Part shown: positions 31,009-43,468 of the stretch, piece after piece | Layout: each line of letters opens with the position of its first letter | Numbering within the stretch: the stretch's first letter is position 1 | From: Gammaproteobacteria bacterium | Lineage (GTDB): Bacteria; Pseudomonadota; Gammaproteobacteria; Natronospirales; REEB76 | Reading direction: 5' to 3' | DNA: 64,000 nt | Assembly: GCA_028870845.1 (NCBI GenBank) | Contig: JAGWOR010000007.1 | Location: 1-64,000 of the forward strand | Notes under the pieces: model-generated | Database searches by the model: none | What the model was told of the DNA's origin: nothing | The model's input: only the letters and a program-made list of their open reading frames with translations | Made by a program: the position numbers and the translations under genes

Positions 31009-32256
31009 ATGAAGAAAATTCCCGTTTCCGAGCTTCGCCTGGGCATGTACGTGACGGCCTTGGACCGCCCGTGGCTGGAAAGCCCTTTCCCATTCCAGGG
31101 CTTCCCGGTGGATGCCCAGGAACAGCTCGCTACCCTCAAAAAGACCTGCGAGTACGTGTATATCGATGAGGAACGGGGGGCGGCATCTCCATCGGAATCA
31201 GGGGGAAAGACCGCCTCGACGCGCAACCGCGATCGTCCCATCACTCTGACCATGGAGCGCACCGATCTTACCGGTCTCGGTTGGCGTGGGCGGGATGTTT
31301 TCCGTCATGACATGCGCAAGGTGCTGGCCAGCCGGGGAAAGTTGCACCGACATGTGCAGCGTCTGCTGAGCGATGTTCGGTTCGGGCGCAGTGCCGATAC
31401 CCGTGAGTCCCGCATTCTGACCCTGGAGTTGATCGACGTGGCCATGGCCAATCCGGCCGCGGCCCTTTGGCTCACGAATCTCGAGACCAAGCATGACTTC
31501 ACGGTTGCTCATTGCCTGAACGTGTGCATTCTCAGCATCGTCTTCGGACTGCATCTGGGATTATCGAGTGATTCCATCACCGATCTGGCGCTGGGCGCAC
31601 TGCTGCACGATGTGGGCAAGATGCGCACGCCGGTTTCCATCCTCGATAAACCGGGGCTGCTGACCGAGGACGAGTTCGACATCATGAGGAAACATCCGGT
31701 GGATGGTTTCAACATCCTGCGCAAGGACAAGGGAGTATCGGAGAAATGCCTGGAAATCGTCCAGTTGCACCACGAGAGAATCAGCGGCCAGGGCTATCCA
31801 TTCGGTCTTAAGAATGATGAAATTCCGGTGCATGTGCGCATAGTGGCCATCGCCGATGTATACGACGACATTACCAGCAACCGTGTGTATCACGAGGGTA
31901 TTCCTCCCCACACCTGCCTGAACATGATGTTTCATTGGGCGCCGCGCGATTTTGGCGAAGATCTCATGCAGGAATTCATCCGTTGCGTCGGTATTTATCC
32001 GATCGGCAGCCTGGTGGAGCTGAACAGCAATGCCCTGGGCATCGTGATGTCCGCGAATCCCGCCAGCCGCCTGCGGCCAATCGTCATGCTGATCCGTGAT
32101 GCCGAAGGCAAACCCTATGACCGCCGCCCCCTGATCAATCTCGCAACCCCATCCGCCAAAGGTGGTGAACCCAAATGGGCCATTAAACGCGTGGTGGACT
32201 CCAAGGAATATGACATCGATCTGGGGCGCATTGCGGAAATGGAAGCCGGTGCTTAA
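31009..32256 (+). CDS. HD-GYP domain protein (putative c-di-GMP phosphodiesterase) with N-terminal DUF3391-like region
   Basis: ALLHDVGKMRTPVSILDKPGLLTEDEF, HHERISGQGYPFGL, VAIADVYDDITSNRVYH. Confidence 0.92.
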   Translation: MKKIPVSELRLGMYVTALDRPWLESPFPFQGFPVDAQEQLATLKKTCEYVYIDEERGAASPSESGGKTASTRNRDRPITLTMERTDLTGLGWRGRDVFRHDMRKVLASRGKLHRHVQRLLSDVRFGRSADTRESRILTLELIDVAMANPAAALWLTNLETKHDFTVAHCLNVCILSIVFGLHLGLSSDSITDLALGALLHDVGKMRTPVSILDKPGLLTEDEFDIMRKHPVDGFNILRKDKGVSEKCLEIVQLHHERISGQGYPFGLKNDEIPVHVRIVAIADVYDDITSNRVYHEGIPPHTCLNMMFHWAPRDFGEDLMQEFIRCVGIYPIGSLVELNSNALGIVMSANPASRLRPIVMLIRDAEGKPYDRRPLINLATPSAKGGEPKWAIKRVVDSKEYDIDLGRIAEMEAGA

Positions 32257-32314
32257 ACCAGCAACCGCAAACTGTGCATGGCATTGCTGCTAGTTCTGCG
32301 CTTTATTACAGCAC

Positions 32315-32734
32315 ATGCTTGAAATAACGCCGGCAATCAGGCTGCAGGAAAATGCACTGAATTTCAAGTTCGTGCGTGCTTCCGGCCCTGGCGGACAGAA
32401 TGTGAACAAGGTAGCGAGCGCGGTAGAACTGCGTTTCGACATGAACCGCGATTATTCGCTGCCGGCGGAAGTGCGCTCGCGACTCGCGCGGATGGCTGCT
32501 AACCGGATCAATTCACACGGACAGCTGGTGATTTTCGCCCAGCGATTCCGTTCCCAGGAACGCAACCGTGCGGATGCAATCGCGCGATTGGTTGCGCTGA
32601 TTCGTCGAGCCGCGGTATCACCAATACCACGCAAGCCCACCAAAGCCAGCGCCGCTTCCAGGCGGCGCCGGCTTGAAGGCAAACGGAGGGTCAGCAGTAA
32701 AAAACGGCTGCGCAGCCGTCGCTACGAAGACTGA
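32315..32734 (+). CDS. arfB: alternative ribosome rescue factor / peptidyl-tRNA hydrolase ArfB
   Basis: FKFVRASGPGGQNVNKVASAVELRFD (GGQ) plus basic C-terminal tail. Confidence 0.93.
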   Translation: MLEITPAIRLQENALNFKFVRASGPGGQNVNKVASAVELRFDMNRDYSLPAEVRSRLARMAANRINSHGQLVIFAQRFRSQERNRADAIARLVALIRRAAVSPIPRKPTKASAASRRRRLEGKRRVSSKKRLRSRRYED

Positions 32735-32762
32735 CCGGTACAGCGTGGATAGCTGAATCTGG

Positions 32763-34400
32763 TCAGGGGCCGATCAGCACTTCCTCGCTCTCGCCCTTGC
32801 GGGTATCAATTCCGCGGGATCCCAGGTTCTTGATCTCGTCGGCGCAGCGTTGGGCAGCATCGGACTTCTGACCGCAGAGCAGGGCCAGCCAAAGAATTAC
32901 CAAGCTGAAGGCCACAATGATCCACATGCCGGTGAAAAACCCAAATGTGCCATTGCCGCCCATCTTCCCGCTGGGACCAAGCCAGCAGATGATCCACATG
33001 CCGATGAAATAGGGCAGCAGCCACCAGGCCTGCTGCCAGCCGAGTTCGGACAATGGCCTGCGTTTGATGAAATACCAAACCAGGTACAAAACCACGTACA
33101 CCGCCACCATCCCAAACAGCACTTTTACGGTATCGAAGCCGGTCCAGTAAATGATCCAGTTGGAAAAGATGAAGGCAATTATCGAAACGGTGTACACCGC
33201 GCGCAGGCGGAACGGTCGGGTGGCATCAGGTAAAACCCGCCGCAGGTGCAGCAGGATCACCGGCCCGATCATGTAAGACAGTACGGTAATCAGGGAAACT
33301 GCGGATACCAGCTGCTGCCACGAGGGGAATGGGAAGAAAAAGATCACACCCACCAGCCAGGTAACAATCAATCCGATCCAGGGGACACCGCTCTGGTTCA
33401 GCTTGACCACCTGCTTGGGAGCATTGCCCATTTCACCTGCCGCCATGATGATGCGCGGACTGGCGGTGACGTAGATAAAGGCGGTTCCCATGGGCGATAC
33501 AAAAGCGTCTATGTACAGAATCACCGCCCACCAGAATGCACCTACGGCGACCGCGATGGCTGCCAATGGTCCGGCAATGCCGGTGAACTGCAGATGTTCC
33601 CATCCTTGTGCCAGATCTGCCGGTTTCAGTGCGGTGATAAAGGAGATCTGTAGGCCGATGTATATCAGCATGGAAATGATGACCGAACCGATCAGCGCAA
33701 TCGGGATATATCGGCCCGGATTGCGGGTTTCACCGGCCAGTGCGATTGCCTGCTGGAATCCGAGGAAGCTGAAGATGATGCCAGCCGTAGCCACGGCGGT
33801 GAAAATGCCACTTATGGGTGTGCTGCCCGTATGCGCGGTCATGTTGCCGCCGTGGAATGAATACACCATGAGTATACCGATGGTGGCCAGCGGGATGAGT
33901 ACTTTCCACCAGGTGGCCGCACTGTTGATGAAGACCACCAGCCGTATGGCGAGAAAATTGAGCGCAACCACGAATGCCAGAAGAATGATCGAGATTACGG
34001 TGCCCAGGTGGGTTAATGTGAGCGTGGCGGGATTGATAAGTCCATGAATGTAGTTATTGGCGTAGGTCACCACCGAGGTGACTTCCACTGGTGGAACCGT
34101 GACAAAAGCCAGGAACAGTATCCAGCTCCATATCTTGCCGGTAAGGTCGCCGTGACTCACATGTGTCATGTGAACCAGCGCCCCGGAATTCGGGAACATG
34201 GTGGAGAGCTCGGCGAATACGAATGCCAGAAAGAGTACTGCAACGGCGCCGATGATCCAGGACAATATACTCCAGGGTCCGGCCTGCAGAGCCGCATGCA
34301 AGGGACCGAACAGCCACCCGGATCCGATCATGGCCCCGAGGCTGGCGTATAAAAGCCCGATAACGCCAGCATCGCGTCTTAGTTTGGTTGGTCCCGCCAT
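32763..34400 (-). CDS. APC family amino acid permease
   Basis: IGLLYASLGAMIGSGWLFGPLHAALQAGP motif, 12+ TM segments. Confidence 0.92.
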   Translation of the reverse strand: MAGPTKLRRDAGVIGLLYASLGAMIGSGWLFGPLHAALQAGPWSILSWIIGAVAVLFLAFVFAELSTMFPNSGALVHMTHVSHGDLTGKIWSWILFLAFVTVPPVEVTSVVTYANNYIHGLINPATLTLTHLGTVISIILLAFVVALNFLAIRLVVFINSAATWWKVLIPLATIGILMVYSFHGGNMTAHTGSTPISGIFTAVATAGIIFSFLGFQQAIALAGETRNPGRYIPIALIGSVIISMLIYIGLQISFITALKPADLAQGWEHLQFTGIAGPLAAIAVAVGAFWWAVILYIDAFVSPMGTAFIYVTASPRIIMAAGEMGNAPKQVVKLNQSGVPWIGLIVTWLVGVIFFFPFPSWQQLVSAVSLITVLSYMIGPVILLHLRRVLPDATRPFRLRAVYTVSIIAFIFSNWIIYWTGFDTVKVLFGMVAVYVVLYLVWYFIKRRPLSELGWQQAWWLLPYFIGMWIICWLGPSGKMGGNGTFGFFTGMWIIVAFSLVILWLALLCGQKSDAAQRCADEIKNLGSRGIDTRKGESEEVLIGP

Positions 34401-34649
34401 TGTGTAACTCCGGTAGTTGAGGTTTAAGGTCCGCTACATGGTATATAAAATGCCGCGCCAGGCTGGGTGTACTGGTCCAGCTATATCTTAAGACAGTGCG
34501 CTCCTACAGCAAAAGTAAGCGGAGTTGCTTACAAACGTATCCTTATGACTGGTCTGTGATAACTCTGGAAAATATCCGTGCGCTTACACGACGATTACCA
34601 GGGCTGCTGAATATTAGACGACCCGGGTCATGGTAACAAGCCAGAGGCT

Positions 34650-35057
34650 TCAATGCAGGCGCTTGAGATCATCTCCCTGACTGATGGAACTGCGCTGGCT
34701 AAGAACTTCGGCCGCACCGTTTACGATTGTGACCCCATTGGGGTTGTCGAGTTGTACAGATTCAACCCTCCAGCCTGAAAGACAGGCGCGTCCTTTCCAG
34801 CGGTCGGAACCGGATTCGCTGAATTCAAATACATAGGTGCGTTTCCATGTGAGCCGGCCGGACGCTGTGCGCGACAGCCGCAGGCTGGCAAGGGATACGG
34901 TTTCATCAAGGAATTGCAGGTTTAACTCTTCACAAATCCGAGCGCAACTCCGGGTCATTCGTTCGCGCGCTTTCAAACTGTCGCTCCAGAACCAAATTCC
35001 GCCAATCAGGCAGATAAGGCTAAGAATCGCCATTGAGGTGCTGAAGTCAATATACAT
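34650..35057 (-). CDS. DUF3301-like membrane-anchored protein
   Basis: N-terminal TM then ERMTRSCARICEELNLQFLDETVSLASLRLSRTASGRLTWKRTYVFEFSESG. Confidence 0.75.
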   Translation of the reverse strand: MYIDFSTSMAILSLICLIGGIWFWSDSLKARERMTRSCARICEELNLQFLDETVSLASLRLSRTASGRLTWKRTYVFEFSESGSDRWKGRACLSGWRVESVQLDNPNGVTIVNGAAEVLSQRSSISQGDDLKRLH

Positions 35058-35062
35058 GCTGG

Positions 35063-36280
35063 TCAGAGCGCGTGTACACAGAGCTGGTTACGGCCATTGT
35101 GCTTGGCTTCATACAACGCGGTATCAGCCTGTTTGAGCACCGCCCAGGGATTGGCGCCGGAATTATGGTTTTCCGCCGCCCCGATGCTCACGGTTACCCG
35201 CAATGCGTCGTCCTCACCGGCGTTTGGGCTGCCTGCGGCTGCGCGGCGTTCACCACGGCGGGGATTGAATCCGGATGATTCTATGTCGCGACGCAGATCT
35301 TCCAGCAGTGTGGCCACCTCATGGAGACGCTTGCCGGGGTACAACAGGCCGAATTCTTCGCCACCATAGCGAAATGCCTTACCACCACCGGATCCTGCCT
35401 TAAGGCGGGAGGCGACCAGCCTCAATACCTGGTCTCCAAGATCATGGCCATACGTGTCATTGAAGGATTTGAAGTGATCAACATCCAGCATGGCAATGAC
35501 GTAATGCCCCCCGAGCTGGCGCATGTTTTCCTCGAGCGCGCGACGTCCCGGCAGGCCGGTCAGTTCGTCCAGGTAGGCCATGCTCCAAGACTCAAGTACG
35601 ATGGCGAGGCCGAATGCCAGAGCCGCAGCCGCGGCGAATATGCCGGTTGTCACCGGTTGACGCGCATGCAGCATTACCGCAGCGGCAAGCGTCGCAAAGA
35701 AGAACGCCGCGATCTCGGCGCTGTGTTGCCGTATCAAGCGGTCGTTGATCCAAAGTATGCTCACGCTCAATAACAGCAAGCCAGGCTGGCTGATGTTGAT
35801 GGCCGCGATCACAGGCCAGTGCATGAATTTAACGTTAAGCGCATCGGCAATCCGTTGCGCATGCGTGGCCAGTAAAATCATGGTGAACATGAATTCCAGA
35901 AACAACAAGGTAAAAATCCAAACAGCATGGCGGGTGAATATCCCGCGTTCACGCAGACCATGCGCGCATATCAGGTTGAGGGGCAGAAACAGGCAGACAC
36001 AGCCAGCCAGTATGCGTCGGTCCAAGTCTTCATGCTGGCCGGAATGCAACAGCAGAGCGCCATAGGCGAGAATCAGGGTCAAGAGGGCAAAAAACATCCG
36101 GCTTCGATTGAACTGCATGCTGAGCGCCAAGGATGCCAGTAATATAAAGAACGCAACCAGCTCAGTGGCCAGGATGCCTGCATACGGGAAATTGACCGCG
36201 TAGTGCATCAGCAGAATTGCGCCTGACAGCAGAATAAGTTCCGGCAAAAGCGTATACAGAACACCGACCAGCAGTTTCAT
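35063..36280 (-). CDS. membrane GGDEF-domain diguanylate cyclase
   Basis: DELTGLPGRRALEENM, MLDVDHFKSFNDTYGHDLGDQVLRLVA, FRYGGEEFGLLYPG. Confidence 0.93.
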   Translation of the reverse strand: MKLLVGVLYTLLPELILLSGAILLMHYAVNFPYAGILATELVAFFILLASLALSMQFNRSRMFFALLTLILAYGALLLHSGQHEDLDRRILAGCVCLFLPLNLICAHGLRERGIFTRHAVWIFTLLFLEFMFTMILLATHAQRIADALNVKFMHWPVIAAINISQPGLLLLSVSILWINDRLIRQHSAEIAAFFFATLAAAVMLHARQPVTTGIFAAAAALAFGLAIVLESWSMAYLDELTGLPGRRALEENMRQLGGHYVIAMLDVDHFKSFNDTYGHDLGDQVLRLVASRLKAGSGGGKAFRYGGEEFGLLYPGKRLHEVATLLEDLRRDIESSGFNPRRGERRAAAGSPNAGEDDALRVTVSIGAAENHNSGANPWAVLKQADTALYEAKHNGRNQLCVHAL

Positions 36281-36336
36281 CGGGTGAAATGCTATGAGGT
36301 TTGCGTATTGTGCGGTGTTGGACGCGGCATTACAGG

Positions 36337-37035
36337 CTAATGCGACACGCGCAACTGATCGATGACATCATGCACCCCGGGAACATACCAGCAATCATAT
36401 TCCGCCATGCGTGCCTGTTCCCTGTTGTGCACATAGCCATTTAATGTCACCGTGTTCGCATGCGTTTTCGGCGTAATGTTTTCCGCGCGCAACAGCGGGT
36501 CTTTCTCCAGAATCATGAGCACTGCGTCCGTAATCTCGTCATCGCTGTCTTTTTCCGGCGGAACCACCCGCAGATGATTATGTACGTTGCCCGTTCCAGG
36601 TACCCACCAGCAAGTGACCTCGGCGAGCCTGCGGTGCGATAGGCTGCCAACCTCGCCCTCCAGGGTCACCTGGCAGCCGCTGGCATGCGCAGCAATCCAC
36701 TGCCGCGCTTGTGGCTGTTCAGGCTTGCCGGCATACACGCGAACGTCCCGGAACGCGGGTTCTTGGGAAAGGGCATCGACCAATGCATCCAGCAGCGCTT
36801 TATCGCTGCGCCGTTCGCCAGTCTCAAGGTACAAATGATCCTCGAAATCCGCATGCCCGAGTAATTGCACGGCGATGCGCCGGATTTTTCGTTTGGCGAT
36901 GATGTTTTCCACCATGCCTTCCAACCGCAGCCTGTCCGGGTGTGAGATAGTAATAGGATAGGCATGCAGGTTAATGTCCGTGTCTTTCTCCAAAGCGGTT
37001 TGCAGTGCATGAATGATTTCGCTGGGTGTTTGCAT
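36337..37035 (-). CDS. BON-domain repeat protein, no obvious signal peptide
   Basis: Repeated motifs VTLEGEVGSLSHRRLAEVTCWWVPGTGNVHNHLRV and VTLNGYVHNREQARMAEYDCWYVPGVHDVIDQLRV. Confidence 0.8.
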   Translation of the reverse strand: MQTPSEIIHALQTALEKDTDINLHAYPITISHPDRLRLEGMVENIIAKRKIRRIAVQLLGHADFEDHLYLETGERRSDKALLDALVDALSQEPAFRDVRVYAGKPEQPQARQWIAAHASGCQVTLEGEVGSLSHRRLAEVTCWWVPGTGNVHNHLRVVPPEKDSDDEITDAVLMILEKDPLLRAENITPKTHANTVTLNGYVHNREQARMAEYDCWYVPGVHDVIDQLRVSH

Positions 37036-37141
37036 ATCTATGCCTCGAGCTTCTCTTAAAGTTTACATGGCTGGGCTGCGCTTGGCATCGATAGCTCAAG
37101 CCACTGATCAGCACGAGTTGCAGGCTGCATGAATCCGAACC

Positions 37142-39834
<2,693 letters not shown>

Positions 39835-39953
39835 CATATTGCATTCACGCGACCCATGCGGTTTTTATGCATGGATTCTTGTCATTTCAGCAGTTATCAT
39901 CCAGCAATTCTTGGGCCGCCGTTAGGCGGCGGCATACTCAACGGAAATTACGC

Positions 39954-40745
39954 ATGTCTCACCGCAAGCCACGTGGACTTATCCTCGGTATCTTTTCCGT
40001 GGGTGTCGTTTTATCGCTGATCGGGTGCAGTTCTACCAAGCCCTATACACTGGTGGCCCAGTTGCCAACCGGGGCGCAGCAGACCCGAATCCTGTCAGCC
40101 ACCATTGACATTGACGGCTTGTCGTGCAATGTGCGCGTGATTTTACTGGACACGACCCAGCCATGGACGCCAATCTGTTTTGTGCGACAGGACCACGCCA
40201 ATTTCAAAAGTCTGCTGATTGCCGATCAGCAGGTGGATTTGGGAGCGGTTGGTGACGGGTTCCAGGTTCTGAATAACATGCTGCCTTCGCTGCCGGCGCC
40301 GTCAGAAAACGTTAGCGAAGCAGGGAGCCAGCGGACAAATAAGGGCAATCACTTGCCCAAATACCCGGCGGCCGGTTTTCCGACACAATGGAACCAAGCC
40401 GCGTACCCGGGGCACGTAGTATTGGAGGGCCAGAACACCGGTTACCTGGTAACCAAGGCCACACTCAAGATCAACGGCAGCCAGGGTACCCTGGATGTGG
40501 CTTACAAGACCAGCTATAAACCCTTGCATCTGGATTGCACCGTACTGGCCAACCAGCATGGTGACTTCACGCTGATCTTTAATCCAATTACCTTGAACAT
40601 GGTGGAACCAGGGGCCAACTTCAATATTTCCTTGGTTTCCGAAGGCTCTAATATTTCAGGCAACATCTGGGATGCGAGTGGTTTTGATAACTGGTTACCC
40701 AGCCTGCCACTCCATTGGGTCGCGGCAACCTACTCGGCACATTGA
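39954..40745 (+). CDS. putative lipoprotein of unknown function
   Basis: MSHRKPRGLILGIFSVGVVLSLIGCSS has a lipobox-like signal; no family recognised. Confidence 0.65.
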   Translation: MSHRKPRGLILGIFSVGVVLSLIGCSSTKPYTLVAQLPTGAQQTRILSATIDIDGLSCNVRVILLDTTQPWTPICFVRQDHANFKSLLIADQQVDLGAVGDGFQVLNNMLPSLPAPSENVSEAGSQRTNKGNHLPKYPAAGFPTQWNQAAYPGHVVLEGQNTGYLVTKATLKINGSQGTLDVAYKTSYKPLHLDCTVLANQHGDFTLIFNPITLNMVEPGANFNISLVSEGSNISGNIWDASGFDNWLPSLPLHWVAATYSAH

Positions 40746-40818
40746 ATACTGCGTCACCGACGATCCGCAAGCGGTTGTAGCGCGACCTCTCAGCCGGCGC
40801 GCTGGTTTAACCACGAGC

Positions 40819-42264
40819 TCAGTAACCGGACATTTTTTTGACGGCATTGAGCATCTCGAAGCTCCAGGCAGCGTAGCGTTGCCGGATCACTTGATTTTTA
40901 TTCGGACGGAACAGCCTGTAGCGCACCGGTTTACAGGTGCGTACTCCTAACAGCCACCCCAGGCCCAGGGTTGTGGCCTCATGCTTGTGCGGGCGGTACA
41001 CCGGCAAACCGCTTAGATCCGCGAGCCACTGGCAAATCACGTTCCAGCGGGCGATTCCACCGCTCACCAGCATGCGGTGCGGTTCAATCTTGCTGCTGCG
41101 CATTCTTTCCAGGTTCAAGCAACATAAGAACACCATGCTCTCGGCAACAGCCGCGGCTTTTTGCCTGATGTCACCCTCGCCGATGAAGCGTGAGCTGAAA
41201 TCAGATATCCAAAATGGAGAGCCCAGGCCTGACACGCCGTTCAAGAACAAAGGCGCTTGCCCATTTTTACCAAGCCAACCGGGAATCTGCGCAAGAAAAT
41301 TTTTTTGCGATATACCGGCAGACTCACGCAGCCATTCAAGCGCGCTTCCTGCGCCATTCACGGTGCCCTCCAGAACGTAGGCGGTGTCCTTGCGTGTCTG
41401 CCACAGCACACTGCTGAGCAGGCCTGCGACCCGCGGCGGCGTATTTCCCCAAGGGCGTTGAAGGAATGCACCGGTACCGAGATTGATATAAATGCTGGCA
41501 GGATCCGGTTTGCCGGCGGCGAACAACGCCGCTGGCTGGTCGCCCGTAACCACCTTCATGGGTATCAGATATTTGCCCAGGATGATGTGGCCGTATGCAA
41601 ATCGGTTGGGTACGCAACGTGGCAGTATGCTTGCCGGAACCTGGAATAATGCCAGCAATTCTGGCGACCATTCCCGCTGCCGGTAGTCCCAAAGCAAGGT
41701 GCGCGAAGCATTCACCGGATCGGCCAGAAATGGCTTTTCGGCCAGCAGGTTGCCGAGCAGATAACTCGCAAGCGGGCCGGATGCCAGCCGTCCGCGCGCA
41801 AGGGCGCGTTGCACCGGCTTCAGATGCTCAAGGCACCAGGCGATTTTTGAAGCTCCGTAATGTGGGGAAAGTACCAGGCCGCTAAGAGTGTGCACGCGCT
41901 TTTGTCGGCTGGAAAGTCTGGCCAGTTGCTGAGCTGCGCGCCGATCCTGCCAGGAAATCACCGGGGACAGAGGCTTTCCGGTTTGGCGGTCCCAGCATAC
42001 GATCGTGGATCGCTGGGTTGCGAGACCGGCGCATTGGATGTGCATGCAGCGTTTGCCCAATTGCCGTGCCACAGCCTTGCATGTTCTGCGTATGGAGTTG
42101 AGCAGCGCCTCCGGGTCGTGTTCAACCCGGTCCGGTGCAGGATGCCGCGTGGCTATACGCGCCTCCGCCGAAGCCTGCTGCCTGCCATTTGCATCGATCA
42201 CCGTCGCACGGCTGGCATGTCCACCTTGATCCAGCAGGAGAAACAACGGCGTTTTGCCTGGCAC
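40819..42264 (-). CDS. FGGY-family carbohydrate kinase (glycerol kinase-like, divergent)
   Basis: LFLLLDQGGHASRATVIDANG, GLATQRSTIVCWDRQTGKPLSPVISWQDRR, VVTGDQPAALFAAG, LVSGGIARWNVICQWLADLSGLPV. GTG start 42264 proposed. Confidence 0.82.
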   Translation of the reverse strand: MPGKTPLFLLLDQGGHASRATVIDANGRQQASAEARIATRHPAPDRVEHDPEALLNSIRRTCKAVARQLGKRCMHIQCAGLATQRSTIVCWDRQTGKPLSPVISWQDRRAAQQLARLSSRQKRVHTLSGLVLSPHYGASKIAWCLEHLKPVQRALARGRLASGPLASYLLGNLLAEKPFLADPVNASRTLLWDYRQREWSPELLALFQVPASILPRCVPNRFAYGHIILGKYLIPMKVVTGDQPAALFAAGKPDPASIYINLGTGAFLQRPWGNTPPRVAGLLSSVLWQTRKDTAYVLEGTVNGAGSALEWLRESAGISQKNFLAQIPGWLGKNGQAPLFLNGVSGLGSPFWISDFSSRFIGEGDIRQKAAAVAESMVFLCCLNLERMRSSKIEPHRMLVSGGIARWNVICQWLADLSGLPVYRPHKHEATTLGLGWLLGVRTCKPVRYRLFRPNKNQVIRQRYAAWSFEMLNAVKKMSGY

Positions 42265-42289
42265 CGGCCTGACTCCCGAATGATTCCGC

Positions 42290-43468
42290 CTAATTTTGCG
42301 GCTCCAGCACCAGACTGCGTGTGTCCGCCAGCCGTCGACGGGATGGCAAGGACTGCTTGATCCTGTTAAGCGCGCGCTCGGCATCGGCCCGATAGGAAGT
42401 GAGCTTGCCGCCATACACAGCCAGCATTCTGGGCTGGAATTCACGCTCGGTGGCATACAGGATTTCACGGGAACGGCGGAAGATACCGGATTTTCCCGCC
42501 GGTAGAACCCTAATACCGGCAAAGCTGGAACTGATTTTGACCGTGGCCCGCGGAAAATAACGTTGCACGACCGCCAAAAGATATTGCTGCTCGCTGTCCA
42601 GGGGACTGGCCTGTGCCGGATCGCTGCCTGTGAACGGCGTTTCCGTGGTGCCTACCAAAGTGGTGCCGTTATGCCAGGGCATGATGAATACCGCGCGACC
42701 GTCCTGGGGTGCCTCCACGTAATAAATGCTGTCGACCACCGCAGCATCGAGAATGACATGGGAACCCTGGATAAGCTCGATATCCGGGCGCGCTGGCTGC
42801 GGATGGATGCGCGCGGCTACTTGGTTGACCCACGGGCCGGCTGCGTTGACCAGCACACGTGCCCGCGCGCTGCTGGATACTCCATTGTCATGAAAATGAA
42901 TTTCACAACCATGTTCGTCGAGCCGTGCCTCTTCAAACCGGGCGGGCATAAAAAGCCGGGCGCCGAGAATTTCTGCCGAACGCATGACCGCGCGGGTGAG
43001 GGCGGCATCGTCGGTTTGCGCATCCCAATATTGATATACGGCCTGCAAGCCGTCCTGGCTGAGCCCGTCGAGTCCGTCCCATTGGCTGCGCATAACTCTG
43101 TGGAAGCGGGCATGGGCATGCAAGCCACCGAGCAACGCGTACAGGCTCAATCCGGCGCATACCTCCCATGACGAACGGCGGGTCTGGCGGTACACAGGGA
43201 TGTAAAACGGCGTCAGTTTCACCAATCTGGGTGCGATACGCAGCAACAACTCCCTTTCGCGCAGGCATTCGCGCACCAGCCGCACATCAAATTGCTCAAG
43301 ATAGCGCAGACCGCCATGAATCAGTTTGCTTGAGCGGCTGGATGTACCGGCTGCGACGGCCTGTTGTTCCAGAACCATGACGCGATAGCCGCCAGCTGCC
43401 GCCGCCTGGGCGATTCCAGCGCCGTGAATACCCGCGCCGATGACCGCCAGATCGTATTCCGTGTTCAC
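42290..43468 (-). CDS. glpD: FAD-dependent glycerol-3-phosphate dehydrogenase (short form)
   Basis: YDLAVIGAGIHGAGIAQAAAAGGYRVMVLEQQAVAAGTSSRSSKLIHGGLRYLE; 392 aa. Confidence 0.88.
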   Translation of the reverse strand: MNTEYDLAVIGAGIHGAGIAQAAAAGGYRVMVLEQQAVAAGTSSRSSKLIHGGLRYLEQFDVRLVRECLRERELLLRIAPRLVKLTPFYIPVYRQTRRSSWEVCAGLSLYALLGGLHAHARFHRVMRSQWDGLDGLSQDGLQAVYQYWDAQTDDAALTRAVMRSAEILGARLFMPARFEEARLDEHGCEIHFHDNGVSSSARARVLVNAAGPWVNQVAARIHPQPARPDIELIQGSHVILDAAVVDSIYYVEAPQDGRAVFIMPWHNGTTLVGTTETPFTGSDPAQASPLDSEQQYLLAVVQRYFPRATVKISSSFAGIRVLPAGKSGIFRRSREILYATEREFQPRMLAVYGGKLTSYRADAERALNRIKQSLPSRRRLADTRSLVLEPQN

